A program made the translations under genes and the position numbers. DNA of 41,388 bases from Streptomyces sp. NRRL F-5123 (GTDB taxonomy: Bacteria > Actinomycetota > Actinomycetes > Streptomycetales > Streptomycetaceae): NCBI RefSeq assembly GCF_000721495.1, contig NZ_JOHY01000056.1:1-41388 (forward strand). The letters are read 5' to 3'. The notes under the pieces are model-generated. The model saw only the letters and a list, made by a program, of their open reading frames with translations. It searched no databases and was not told where the DNA came from. This document shows positions 7,621 through 15,719 of the stretch, in pieces. Position 1 is the stretch's first letter. Each line of letters begins with the position of its first letter.

Positions 7621-8279
7621 GCGTCCTCCCGTGCTGCCTCGGCGAAGGCCTCGACCAGCAGCGCCGAGGACGTCGCGCCCGGGTCCTGGTGGCCGATGCT
7701 GCGCTCGCCCAGATAGCTGGCCCGGCCCTTGCGGGCCCGCATCGGCGTCGTCGCCGTCGCTCCCGCCCCGGCCGCTTCCGCCGCCGCTGCGAACGCCTTG
7801 GCAGCGCCGTCGCCCGCGTCCAGCGCGCCGCCCAGCGCGTCGAGGGCCGGCAGCAGCGCGTCCAGCATCGTCTTGTCGCCCGGCACCGCGCCGCCCAGCT
7901 GCGCGACCCCGTCGACCCCCGCCCGCAGCGCGTCCCGCAGCCGCGTGACCGGCACCGCCGGCTCCTCGCCCAGCTCCTTGCCCGCCCGGCGCAGCAGCGT
8001 CCCGTACAGCGGCCCGGAGGCGCCTCCGACGGTGCTGATCAGCGTGCGGCCCACCAGCACCAGAACCCCGCCCGGGGTCTGCGGCGCCTCCTGCTCGACG
8101 GCGGTCCGCGCGGCCAGGAAGCCGCGTCGCATGTTCGCGCCGTGGTCGGCGTCGCCGATGGGGGAGTCCAGCTCGGTCAGCCGCGCGGCCTCGCGCTCGA
8201 CGGCGGCGGTCGCCGCCGCGAGCCAGCGGCGGGCGAAGGCCGCGTCGACCGGTGCCTCGGGATCGGGGGTTGCGTTCAT
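7617..8279 (-). CDS. dhaL: Dihydroxyacetone kinase ADP-binding subunit DhaL
   Basis: This 220-residue subunit binds ADP/ATP and acts as the phosphate carrier between DhaM and dihydroxyacetone on DhaK. The DSPIGDADHGANM signature supplies the three metal-binding aspartates (D38, D43, D45). GGASGPLYGTLLR and PGDKTMLDAL are also conserved, as is the C-terminal RASYLGERSIGHQDPGATS. The ATG at 8279 gives the usual family length. Its upstream AAAGGA is about 14 bases away, so initiation may depend partly on dhaK translation. dhaK ends 92 bases upstream and dhaM overlaps downstream. Confidence 0.95.
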   Translation of the reverse strand: MNATPDPEAPVDAAFARRWLAAATAAVEREAARLTELDSPIGDADHGANMRRGFLAARTAVEQEAPQTPGGVLVLVGRTLISTVGGASGPLYGTLLRRAGKELGEEPAVPVTRLRDALRAGVDGVAQLGGAVPGDKTMLDALLPALDALGGALDAGDGAAKAFAAAAEAAGAGATATTPMRARKGRASYLGERSIGHQDPGATSSALLVEAFAEAAREDA

Positions 8280-8371
8280 CGGGGTCGCGCGGTCCTTTCG
8301 CCGGTGGTGCGGGAGGAGGTGCGGAAGTACGGGCCGGGCGGCGGTGCGCCGGGGCGCGGGCGGGACCGGGG

Positions 8372-9364
8372 TCAGCAGCCCCAGCGCAGGCCCGGGGTGG
8401 CGACCGGGGCGTCGTACAGCCGCAGCAGCTCCTCGTCGGCCCGGCATATCGTCACCGAGGCGCCCGCCATGTCGAGGGACGTCACATAGTTGCCGACCAG
8501 GGTGCGGGCGACCGGGACCTTGCGCTCGGACAGCGCGCGCTGCACCTCGGCGTTGAAGCCGTACAGCTCCAGCAGCGGGGTGCCGCCCATCCCGTTGACC
8601 AGCAGCAGCACCGGGCCGTCCGGCTGCAGGTCGGACACCACCGCTTCCACGGCGGCGTCCGCGATCTCGCCGGAGGTCATCATGGCGCGCCGCTCCCGGC
8701 CCGGCTCGCCGTGGATGCCGACGCCCAGCTCCAGCTCGCCCTCCGGCAGGTCGAAGGTCGGCCCGCCCTTGGCCGGGGTGCTGCACGCGGTGAGCGCCAC
8801 GCCGAAGGAGCGCGAGGACGCGTTGACCTGCCGGGCGAGCGAGGCGACCCGGTCCAGAGCCGCGCCCTCCTCGGCCGCCGCGCCGGCGATCTTCTCGACG
8901 AAGAGCGTCGCGCCCGTGCCGCGCCGCCCCGCGGTGTACGTGCTGTCGGTCACCGCCACGTCGTCGTCCACCAGCACGGTGGCGACCTGCACGCCCTCGT
9001 CCTCGGCCAGCTCGGCGGCCATCTGGAAGTTCAGCACGTCACCGGTGTAGTTCTTCACGATGAAGAGCACCCCGGCGCCGCTGTCCACGGCCGCCGCGGC
9101 GCGCACCATCTGGTCCGGGACCGGCGAGGTGAAGACCTCGCCCGGGCAGGCCGCGTCCAGCATGCCGCGGCCGACGAAGCCGCCGTGCAGCGGTTCGTGC
9201 CCCGACCCGCCGCCGGAGACCAGGCCGACCTTGCCCTCGTAGGGCGCGCCACGCCGTACGATCACCCGCTTCTCCACGTCCACGATCAGCTCGGGATGCG
9301 CGGCGGCGACACCCCGCAGCGCATCGGCGACCACGTTCTCGGCGACGTTGATCAGCATCTTCAT
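8372..9364 (-). CDS. dhaK: Dihydroxyacetone kinase substrate-binding subunit DhaK
   Basis: This 330-residue protein binds dihydroxyacetone covalently as a hemiaminal. The catalytic histidine is in GVGIHGEPG at H218, the same number as in E. coli DhaK. The substrate pocket SGGGSGHEPLH (residues 50-60) and FIVKNYTGDVLNF (101-113) are intact. With dhaL and dhaM it forms a complete PTS-dependent kinase that makes DHAP for glycolysis. The ATG at 9364 has GGAG 7 bases upstream. No DhaR or glycerol dehydrogenase gene adjoins it, so the source of dihydroxyacetone and the regulation are not visible. A -10 (TAGGCT) lies at 9404-9399. Confidence 0.96.
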   Translation of the reverse strand: MKMLINVAENVVADALRGVAAAHPELIVDVEKRVIVRRGAPYEGKVGLVSGGGSGHEPLHGGFVGRGMLDAACPGEVFTSPVPDQMVRAAAAVDSGAGVLFIVKNYTGDVLNFQMAAELAEDEGVQVATVLVDDDVAVTDSTYTAGRRGTGATLFVEKIAGAAAEEGAALDRVASLARQVNASSRSFGVALTACSTPAKGGPTFDLPEGELELGVGIHGEPGRERRAMMTSGEIADAAVEAVVSDLQPDGPVLLLVNGMGGTPLLELYGFNAEVQRALSERKVPVARTLVGNYVTSLDMAGASVTICRADEELLRLYDAPVATPGLRWGC

Positions 9365-9398
9365 CGGCTACTCCGTCCGCACGGGCCACGGGATCTCC

Positions 9399-9404
9399 AG
9401 CCTA
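9399..9404 (-). promoter_or_regulatory. Candidate -10 (TAGGCT) of the dhaKLM operon
   Basis: On the reverse strand TAGGCT ends 34 bases before the dhaK ATG, leaving room for a leader of about 27 bases that carries the GGAG ribosome site. The -35 is weak. Confidence 0.45.
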
Positions 9405-9497
9405 CGGTTCTGCCGCCCGCGGGGCACCATGTACGGCGGGGCCCGCGGGCCCTGCGGTATCCTCCCGGCCCCCTCCCCGGCGGGCCGGGGGCGCGGT

Positions 9498-9503
9498 TAC
9501 GGT
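9498..9503 (+). promoter_or_regulatory. -10 element (TACGGT) before the MpaB-type gene
   Basis: TACGGT ends 6 bases before an in-frame GTG at 9510, which would be a leaderless start. The next in-frame ATG (9525) has its own Shine-Dalgarno inside that transcript. Confidence 0.45.
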
Positions 9504-9524
9504 GGGCCGGTGAAGGAGGCCGCC

Positions 9525-10400
9525 ATGAGCGACGCCGACCCCGGACTCTTCGGGCCCGACTCGGTGACCTGGCAGATGCACGCCGACCCGGTCATGTGGG
9601 TGGCGGGCATCCGGGCGCTCTACCTCCAGGCGCTGCACCCGAGGGCGGTGCGGGGCGTCGTGCAGAATTCCGACGTCCGGCACGACTCGTGGGGGCGGCT
9701 GCTGCGCACCGCCTCCTTCGTCGGCGAGATCACCTACGGCACCGCGCCCGCCGCCGAGCGCGCCGGCGCCCGTATCCGCGGCATCCACCGCAGGCTCTCG
9801 GCGACCGACCCGGACACCGGCGAGCGCTACGGCGTCGACGACCCCGAACTGCTGCTGTGGGTGCACTGCGCCGAGATCGACTCCTACCTCGGCGTCGCCC
9901 GCCGCTCCGGCTACCCGCTGACCGCCGCCCAGGCCGACGCGTACGTGGCCGAGCAGCGCGAGTCCGCCCGCCTCGTCGGCCTCGACCCCGCGGGCGTGCC
10001 GGGGAGCACCGCCGACCTCGCCGGCTACTTCGACGCCGTACGGCCGCGGCTGGCCGCCACGCCCGAGTCCGGTGACATCGTCCGCTTCCTCGCCGCCCCG
10101 CCCGTGCCCTGGCCCCTGCTGCCGCTGCGGCTCGCGGTGTGGCGCGCGGTGTCCGGCACCGCCTACGCCGCACTGCCGCCCTGGGCGCAGGAGCTGTACG
10201 GGCGGCCGGGGCCCGCGCCGGCCGCCGCCGACCGGCGGCTGCGCACCGCCGGACGGCTGCTGCGGGCCGTTCCGGCGCGGGTGCGGTGGCAGCTGCCGCC
10301 CGGCCACATCCTGCGGGCCGTCGCCCGGCTCGGCCCCGGCACGCGCCCCTCCTCCCGCAGGCTGCCGCTCGCCGCGGGCGCGGGCGGCGGCGGGCCTTGA
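9525..10400 (+). CDS. MpaB-family oxygenase (DUF2236, latex-clearing-like)
   Basis: This 291-residue protein belongs to the MpaB/rubber-oxygenase-like family (DUF2236), whose characterised members bind b-type heme and cleave isoprenoid chains. Family features present are an N-terminal DSVTWQMHADPVMWVAGIRAL, the LQALHPRAVRGVV block with the heme-region histidine (H38), RLLRTASFVGEITYG and LLWVHCAEIDSYL. The substrate here is unknown. The ATG at 9525 has AAGGAGG (9513-9519) 5 bases upstream. An in-frame GTG at 9510, just downstream of a -10 element, would add VKEAA, so two starts may be used. It is divergent from dhaK. Confidence 0.83.
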   Translation: MSDADPGLFGPDSVTWQMHADPVMWVAGIRALYLQALHPRAVRGVVQNSDVRHDSWGRLLRTASFVGEITYGTAPAAERAGARIRGIHRRLSATDPDTGERYGVDDPELLLWVHCAEIDSYLGVARRSGYPLTAAQADAYVAEQRESARLVGLDPAGVPGSTADLAGYFDAVRPRLAATPESGDIVRFLAAPPVPWPLLPLRLAVWRAVSGTAYAALPPWAQELYGRPGPAPAAADRRLRTAGRLLRAVPARVRWQLPPGHILRAVARLGPGTRPSSRRLPLAAGAGGGGP

Positions 10401-10492
10401 GCGGATATGCCCTGATGCGAGGTGACGTGTTCGGCGCGGCCCGGCCATACTGAGTGCGGGGAAGCACCGAGGACCACGGGGGCGGGTACGCG

Positions 10493-12748
10493 ATGGCGGC
10501 GGGACATCACGGGGACCACCACGGGCAGAGCGGCGGGGCGGAGCAGGCCGCGGTCATCCAGGGGCGCTACCGGCTGCACGAGCTGATCGGGCGCGGCGGC
10601 ATGGGCGAGGTGTGGCTCGCGCTCGACGAGTCGCTGGGCCGCAAGGTCGCCGTGAAGTGCCTCAAGCCGCTGGGCCAGGCCAGGGACGCCGGATTCACCC
10701 GGGTCCTCCAGGAGCGCTTCCGCCGCGAGGCGCGGGTCGCGGCCGCCCTCCAGCACCGCGGGATCACCGTCGTCCACGACTTCGGCGAGCACGACGGCCT
10801 GCTCTTCCTGGTGATGGAGCTGCTCGACGGGCGCAACCTGCTCCAGGTCCTCGACGACGCCCAGCGGCACCCGCTGCCCGTCCCCGACGTCATCGACATC
10901 GCCGAGCAGGTCGCCGACGCGCTCGCCTACACCCACTCGCAGGGCATCGTCCACCGGGATCTCAAACCGGCCAACATCATGCGGCTCACCGACGGCGGCG
11001 TGAAGATCTGCGACTTCGGCATCGCCCGGCTCGGCCACGACATCGGCTTCACCTCCCGCCTCACCGGCACGGGCGTGGCCATGGGCACCCCGCACTACAT
11101 GTCGCCCGAGCAGATCGGCGCCTCCGGCGAGGTCGACCACCGCAGCGACCTGTACTCGCTGGGCTGCGTGCTGTACGAACTGGCCACCGGGGCACCGCCG
11201 TTCGACCTCGGCGACACCTGGGCGATCCTGGTCGGCCACCGGGACACCGCCCCCGACCCGCCGCGCGCCCGGCGCCCGGAACTGCCCGCCGAGCTTGACC
11301 GGCTCATCCTCGACCTGCTCGCCAAGGCCCCCGACGACCGCCCGCAGGACGCCGCCGGCGTCTGCGGCCGGCTCAAGGCGCTGCGCGGCGGCGGGCTCCC
11401 GCACCCGCCGCCGGCCGTCCCCGGCGGCGCCGTGCCGACCGCCGAACTGCCCGGCTGGGCGCAGTACCTGACCACCGGCACCGCCGCCGTCCCGCTCCGT
11501 CCGGTGCCCGCCCCGCACCACGAGCTGACCGGCGCGTGGTCCACCCGCGGGGTGCGCCCGCCCGTGCCCGGCCCGCCGCCGGGCCCTGCCGCCGGCGTGC
11601 AGGCGGAGCTGGCAGGGCGGCACGCCGAGGCCATCGACCTGGCGCGGGCCGGCAAGTGGCGGCAGGCACACGACCTGCACGCCGCCGTGGCGGCCGCCCG
11701 CGAGAACATGCTGGGCGCCGAGCACCCCGACACCCTCGGCAGCTGCTACGAGACGGCCTACTGCCTCACCGGCCTCGGCCGCACCGAGGAGGCGCTGCGG
11801 CTGTACGCGTACGTGGGTGAGGCCCGCGGCCGCGTCCTCGGGCCCGACCACCACGACACGCTCGCCGCGCGGCACGAGGCCGCGTACGCGCTCGGGGTGC
11901 TCGGCCGCCACGAGGAGGCGCACCGCGAGTACGCCGACGTGCTCGCCGCCCGGCTGCGCGCCTCGGGACCCGACGACCCCGACACCCTGCAGTGCCGGCA
12001 CAACCTGGCCTACAACCTCGGGTGCCTCGGCCGTACAGAGGAGGCGTACGCGCTGGCCGCCGAGGTGGCGGAGGCGCGTACCCGGGTGCTCGGCGCGGAC
12101 CACCCGCAGACGTTGACAACGCTCTTCGAGGTCGGCCACATGCTCGGCAAGGCCCGCCGCTGGCCCGAGGCGCTCGACGTCTACCAGGACGTCGCCGCCG
12201 CGCGCGGCCGCGTCCTCGGCCCCGACCATCCCGACACGCTCGCCGCCCGCTACGAGACCGGCATCTGCCTCGGCCGGCTCGGCCGCAGCGCGGAGGCCCG
12301 CGCCCTCTACGAATCCCTCGTCGAGGCCAGGACGAGGACCGCGGGCTCCACCGACCCCGAGACGCTGCGCGCCCGGCACGCGCTCGGCGTCAACCTCGGC
12401 CGGCTCGGCGACTGGGAGCGCGCGCTCGTCGAGGCCCGCGACGTCGCCGCCGTCCGCGCCCGCGTCCTGGGGCCGTTCCACCCCGACACGCTGGTCAGCA
12501 AGCGGGAGATCGCCGTCGCCCTGGGCTGGCTCGGCCGCTGGTCCAGCGCGCTCGCCGTCTACCACGAGGTGGCCGACGCCCGCGAGCAGGTGCTCGGCGC
12601 CGACCACCCCGACACCCTCGCCAGCCGCAGCGACGAGGCGCAGTGCCTGCGCCGCCTCGGCCGCACCGCGGAGGCCCAGGCCCTCGACGAGCGCGTCGCC
12701 GCCCGCCGCGACGCGCCTTCGCCGCCCCCGCTGCCTTCCGGCGGTTGA
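10493..12748 (+). CDS. Soluble Ser/Thr protein kinase fused to kinesin-light-chain-type TPRs
   Basis: This 751-residue protein starts with a Hanks-type kinase domain (about residues 24-300): glycine loop LIGRGGMGEV, ATP-binding lysine K55 in KVAVK, catalytic HRDLKPAN (D156), DFG (D174) and GTPHYMSPEQ. A Pro-rich linker (about 305-365) leads to eight repeats of about 42 residues, each bearing a form of LGxxHPDTL, typical of TPR_10/TPR_12 kinesin-light-chain repeats. Unlike PknB there is no membrane helix and no PASTA domain, so it should be cytosolic, with the TPRs recruiting substrates. The ATG at 10493 is preferred; an in-frame GTG at 10454 lies too close to a possible -10 (CATACT, 10446). 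Confidence 0.93.
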   Translation: MAAGHHGDHHGQSGGAEQAAVIQGRYRLHELIGRGGMGEVWLALDESLGRKVAVKCLKPLGQARDAGFTRVLQERFRREARVAAALQHRGITVVHDFGEHDGLLFLVMELLDGRNLLQVLDDAQRHPLPVPDVIDIAEQVADALAYTHSQGIVHRDLKPANIMRLTDGGVKICDFGIARLGHDIGFTSRLTGTGVAMGTPHYMSPEQIGASGEVDHRSDLYSLGCVLYELATGAPPFDLGDTWAILVGHRDTAPDPPRARRPELPAELDRLILDLLAKAPDDRPQDAAGVCGRLKALRGGGLPHPPPAVPGGAVPTAELPGWAQYLTTGTAAVPLRPVPAPHHELTGAWSTRGVRPPVPGPPPGPAAGVQAELAGRHAEAIDLARAGKWRQAHDLHAAVAAARENMLGAEHPDTLGSCYETAYCLTGLGRTEEALRLYAYVGEARGRVLGPDHHDTLAARHEAAYALGVLGRHEEAHREYADVLAARLRASGPDDPDTLQCRHNLAYNLGCLGRTEEAYALAAEVAEARTRVLGADHPQTLTTLFEVGHMLGKARRWPEALDVYQDVAAARGRVLGPDHPDTLAARYETGICLGRLGRSAEARALYESLVEARTRTAGSTDPETLRARHALGVNLGRLGDWERALVEARDVAAVRARVLGPFHPDTLVSKREIAVALGWLGRWSSALAVYHEVADAREQVLGADHPDTLASRSDEAQCLRRLGRTAEAQALDERVAARRDAPSPPPLPSGG

Positions 12749-12789
12749 GCCCGCCGCGAACGGGGGCGGCGCGGGCGGCGGGCCGGCAA

Positions 12790-12795
12790 TAGGGT
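12790..12795 (+). promoter_or_regulatory. Leaderless-type -10 element (TAGGGT)
   Basis: TAGGGT ends 8 bases before the ATG at 12804, which implies a leaderless or near-leaderless transcript for the hydrolase gene. Confidence 0.45.
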
Positions 12796-12803
12796 CCGGG
12801 AGC

Positions 12804-13508
12804 ATGAACGCCATGCGCACCTTCCGCTCCGGCGGCGTCCGGCTGGCCTACGAGCAGGACGGCCCCGCCGGCGGGGCCCCGCTGCTGCTCCTGCACGCCC
12901 TCGGCGAGAACCGCGGCTCCTGGGTGCGGGTCGTCCCCGCGCTCGCCGCGGACGGCTGGCGCACCACCGCGCTCGACCTGCGCGGCCACGGTGACAGCGA
13001 CCACGCCGACGACTACGCCTACGAGGCGATGCGGGACGACGTGTTCGCGCTGCTGGACGAGCTGGGGCTCGACGGGGTCACCGTCGTCGCGCACTCCGTC
13101 GGCACGGTGGTGGCCTCGCTGGTCGCCATGGACCGGCCCGCCGCCGTCCGCCGCATGGTCCTGGAGGACGGCCCGCTGCCCTTCCCCGCCGACCCGCCCC
13201 GTCCGGTTCCCGCGGGGCCGGGGCCGGGCGCCGAACCCACCGGCTACGACTGGCGGGTCGTCGCCGCGGTCGCCCGCCAGCGCAACGCGCCTCCGGCGCG
13301 GCATCGGGAGGGGCTCGCGGAGATCACCGCGCCGACGCTGATCCTCGGGGGCGGGCCGAGCAGCCACATCCCGCAGGACCAGCTCGCGGACGTCGCCGCC
13401 CGCATCCCCGGCGCCCGCTTCACCACGATCCCCGCGGGCCACATGATCCACGACGACCGCCTCCCGGACTTCCTCGCGGCCACCCGCGCATTCCTCTCCG
13501 AGGGGTGA
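12804..13508 (+). CDS. Alpha/beta hydrolase
   Basis: This 234-residue alpha/beta-hydrolase fold protein has the oxyanion region LLLLHALGENRGSW, the LDLRGHGDS block, a nucleophile elbow VAHSVGTVV (Ser in A-H-S-V-G, with alanine in place of the usual first glycine) and a C-terminal PAGHMIHDD that supplies the catalytic histidine. The acid residue is probably the aspartate in VLEDGPLP or one near TLILGGGP. The cap region is short, and the protein is somewhat shorter than typical esterases of about 260-280 residues. Substrate unknown. An in-frame ATG at 12813 is an alternative start. Confidence 0.85.
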   Translation: MNAMRTFRSGGVRLAYEQDGPAGGAPLLLLHALGENRGSWVRVVPALAADGWRTTALDLRGHGDSDHADDYAYEAMRDDVFALLDELGLDGVTVVAHSVGTVVASLVAMDRPAAVRRMVLEDGPLPFPADPPRPVPAGPGPGAEPTGYDWRVVAAVARQRNAPPARHREGLAEITAPTLILGGGPSSHIPQDQLADVAARIPGARFTTIPAGHMIHDDRLPDFLAATRAFLSEG

Positions 13509-13523
13509 GCCGGGTACGTCCCG

Positions 13524-13717
13524 GGCCGCCCCTTGCGGTGGACGCCGCGACCTTCTGCCAGTGGTGGGCTGGTCGCGCGGTTCTCCCCCAGGCTTCGCCC
13601 GGGAGGCCCCCACGCGCCCCCGATTGCTTGCCCTCTGCCCGCAGGGTGGGCGTTTTTCAGGGGCGCGGGAACTGCGCGCGCAACCATCCACCGGGGGAAG
13701 GTCGCGGCGTCCACCGC
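13524..13717. repeat. Long inverted repeat with dispersed-repeat core
   Basis: This gap lies between convergent genes. GCGGTGGACGCCGCGACCTT at 13535-13554 is the exact reverse complement of 13698-13717, and similarity continues inward through the next 30 bases. The interior (13580-13620) holds a GC-rich element that recurs inverted at 34933-34973, and ggggcgcgggaactgcgcg at about 13669 resembles a repeat common in Streptomyces intergenic DNA. It could fold into a large stem and act as a two-way terminator. No coding signal was found. Confidence 0.65.
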
Positions 13718-13750
13718 GAGAGACACCCCGGAGCGTCCGGGACGCGGGCC

Positions 13751-14686
13751 CTACGGGGTCCAGGGGGCGGAGAAGGCCCGCGCGGGGTTGCCGGCGAAGA
13801 CGGATTCCGCCGCGGCGGGGCCCAGCTCGCGGACCAGGCGGGGGCGCAGGGTGCGGAGGAGGTAGGCCGCGCCGGGGCCCGCGCCCGGCGCGGTCGTGTC
13901 GGCGCCGAGCAGCAGCTGGGAAGCGTGGCCCGCCGTGGCGAGGGCCACGAGCGACTCGACCAGCCACGGATCGGTCGCGCTGTGCGCCCGGCTCGGCCCG
14001 TCGAAGGCCAGGTACGCCCCCGCGGCGGCGAGCTCGCGGTGCACCCCGGGGTCGGGGAAACGGTTGAGGTGCCCCAGCAGCAGGCTGCCCGCGGGCACCC
14101 CGAGCTCGCCGTGGAGCAGCCCGAGGACGTCCACCGCCGCGGTGCCCATCTCGTGGTGGATGCCGATGGGCGCCCCCGTGGCGTGATGGGCCTGCGCGGC
14201 CGCGGCCATGACCCAGCGGGTGTGGTCGTCGAGGGCGTGGAACATCCCGGCGACCTTGATCATCCCGGCCCGCGGGCCGGTCCGCGCTCCGTCCGGGTCG
14301 TCGCCCGTGACCGTGCCCTCGGTGAGCTCGGCGACGAAGAGCTCGGCGAGCGCGTCACCGCGGCGCAGCTCCCGCAGCAGCTCGGGGTCGTAGTGCACCT
14401 CCTGGTGGAGGCCGGTCGCGGCGATCACGTGCACCCCCGTGGCACGTGAGACCGCGGTCAGCCGCTCCGACCGCCGCCCCATCGCGAAGGGCGTCCACTG
14501 GGCCAGGGCCCGGCCGCCGAGCCCGTGGAAGGCGCGCAGCGTGCCGAGCGCGGCCCCCTCGTCGTCGAGGGCGGCGGCGGACAGCGCGGGGCTGCGCAGG
14601 AAGAGGTGGTCGTGCGCATCGACGACGCCGAGAGCTGCGGGCCCGATGTCGCCGAGCACCGTGCGGACGGTGCGGGGGCCGGTCAC
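13751..14686 (-). CDS. Phosphotriesterase-family metallohydrolase
   Basis: This 311-residue TIM-barrel hydrolase of the amidohydrolase superfamily has every metal ligand expected of the phosphotriesterase/lactonase branch: HxH in VDAHDHLFL (H25, H27), the carboxylated lysine in GMIKVAG (K144), histidines in GIHHEMG (H177 or H178) and LLGHLNRF (H206), and the aspartate in LLGADTT (D263). Relatives hydrolyse phosphotriesters, lactones or unknown esters. The GTG at 14686 overlaps the previous stop by 4 bases (GTGA), so it is coupled to the carboxymuconolactone-decarboxylase-like gene and is the last gene of the TetR operon. A lactone or related ester substrate is an inference from this context. 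Confidence 0.85.
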   Translation of the reverse strand: MTGPRTVRTVLGDIGPAALGVVDAHDHLFLRSPALSAAALDDEGAALGTLRAFHGLGGRALAQWTPFAMGRRSERLTAVSRATGVHVIAATGLHQEVHYDPELLRELRRGDALAELFVAELTEGTVTGDDPDGARTGPRAGMIKVAGMFHALDDHTRWVMAAAAQAHHATGAPIGIHHEMGTAAVDVLGLLHGELGVPAGSLLLGHLNRFPDPGVHRELAAAGAYLAFDGPSRAHSATDPWLVESLVALATAGHASQLLLGADTTAPGAGPGAAYLLRTLRPRLVRELGPAAAESVFAGNPARAFSAPWTP

Positions 14687-15084
14687 GGCGCCTCCGTCCC
14701 CTCGGTCTCGCGCAGCACCGCAGCGGCGACGCGCAGGCCCGCGAGGGCCTTGGGCACCCCGACGTAGGGAGCCAGATGGACCATCACCTCGATGATCTCC
14801 CGCGGTTCGACGCCGATCCGCAGGCTGTTGCGGACGTGGTCGTCCAGCTGCGGCTCGACCCCGCCGAGTGCGGTGAGCGCGGCCGTCGTGGCGATCTGCC
14901 GGTCGCGCAGCTCCAGGCCGTCGCGCTGGTACGTCCCGCCGAACAGGCTGGTGACGATCCAGTCGGCGAAGCCGGGCGCGAGCGCGTCCAGACCGGTCAG
15001 GGTGCCCTCGACCGTCCCGGGCCCGGCCAGCTCGGTGAGCAGCCGGTAGCCGGCCTCGCGGTCGATCACGGCCTTGCGTATCAC
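14683..15084 (-). CDS. Carboxymuconolactone decarboxylase-like protein
   Basis: This 133-residue all-helical protein resembles PcaC-type members of the CMD family: FGGTYQRDGLELRDRQIATTAALTALGG, followed by LDDHVRNSLRIGVEPREIIEVMVHLAPYVGVPKALAGLRVA. It lacks the CxxC pair of AhpD peroxidase relatives, which favours a decarboxylase or isomerase-like role on lactone or ring-cleavage intermediates. The chosen GTG at 15084 overlaps the preceding stop by 4 bases (GTGA), with GGGGAGG 5 bases upstream. It sits between the DUF4865 gene and the phosphotriesterase-like gene in one coupled operon. Confidence 0.85.
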   Translation of the reverse strand: MIRKAVIDREAGYRLLTELAGPGTVEGTLTGLDALAPGFADWIVTSLFGGTYQRDGLELRDRQIATTAALTALGGVEPQLDDHVRNSLRIGVEPREIIEVMVHLAPYVGVPKALAGLRVAAAVLRETEGTEAP

Positions 15085-15674
15085 CACATCCTCCCCGCGG
15101 GCAGCTTGTCGAGTTCCGGGCGCGACAGGTGCAGCACTTGGTAGCGCTCCTCGCCGGGTGTTCGGGGCACGGTGTCCTCCCAGAGGGTGAAGTGGAGCAT
15201 TTCCCAGTGACGCGGGTCGACGACGAGTGCGGTGGAGTGCACGCCGGGCCGGGCCGCGGTGCGCGCCAGGTCCTCCAGGCCGCGCTCGACCGCCTCGGCC
15301 GGGGCCGTACCGGGCGGGACGGGGTACGCGCGGCGGGCGGCGGCACGCGGCACGGCGTCGTAGGCGGAACCGCGGGCGAAGCCGAGCCCGGTCCAGTGCT
15401 CGACGGCCGGGCGCCCGAAGTCGGCGCACAGGCCCTGGAACCCGGCTCCCCACAGGAAGCTGTTCATGCCCTCGGGGGTGTTCCACAGGTAGAAGGGCGC
15501 GTACTGGTTGACGGGCGAGCCGTCGATGCCCCGCTCCCGTATCAGATAGGCCTTCTGGCCGAGCCCGGGGAAGTCGTCGAGCAGATGGCCCTTCGTGGCG
15601 ACCCGGTGGCGGATGATCCGCATGTCGTAGTCGGCGGGCAGGGTGATCCGGTAGTTCATGGCGTGCACGGGCAC
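15081..15674 (-). CDS. DUF4865 family protein
   Basis: This protein of about 197 residues matches DUF4865: MNYRITLPADYDMRIIRHRVATKG near the N-terminus, LLDDFPGLGQKAYLIRERG, SPVNQYAPFYLWNTPEGMNSFLWG and a conserved C-terminal half ending in HLSRPELDKLPAGRMW. The layout suggests two dimeric alpha/beta-barrel halves like those of small monooxygenases, but that is an inference; no function is established for the family. AGGAG lies just before the GTG at 15674; GTG 15668 and ATG 15659 are also in frame. The gene starts 45 bases after the TetR stop and overlaps the CMD-like gene by 4 bases. Confidence 0.82.
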   Translation of the reverse strand: MPVHAMNYRITLPADYDMRIIRHRVATKGHLLDDFPGLGQKAYLIRERGIDGSPVNQYAPFYLWNTPEGMNSFLWGAGFQGLCADFGRPAVEHWTGLGFARGSAYDAVPRAAARRAYPVPPGTAPAEAVERGLEDLARTAARPGVHSTALVVDPRHWEMLHFTLWEDTVPRTPGEERYQVLHLSRPELDKLPAGRMW

Positions 15675-15719
15675 GTTCTCCTGGAGTCTCGGCCGGCAGC
15701 GGACGTACGGCCGCGGGGT

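Noticed and set aside
10163..12820. An 885-codon reverse-strand frame
   Set aside because: It is the antisense shadow of the kinase-TPR gene; no domain or start signal is present.
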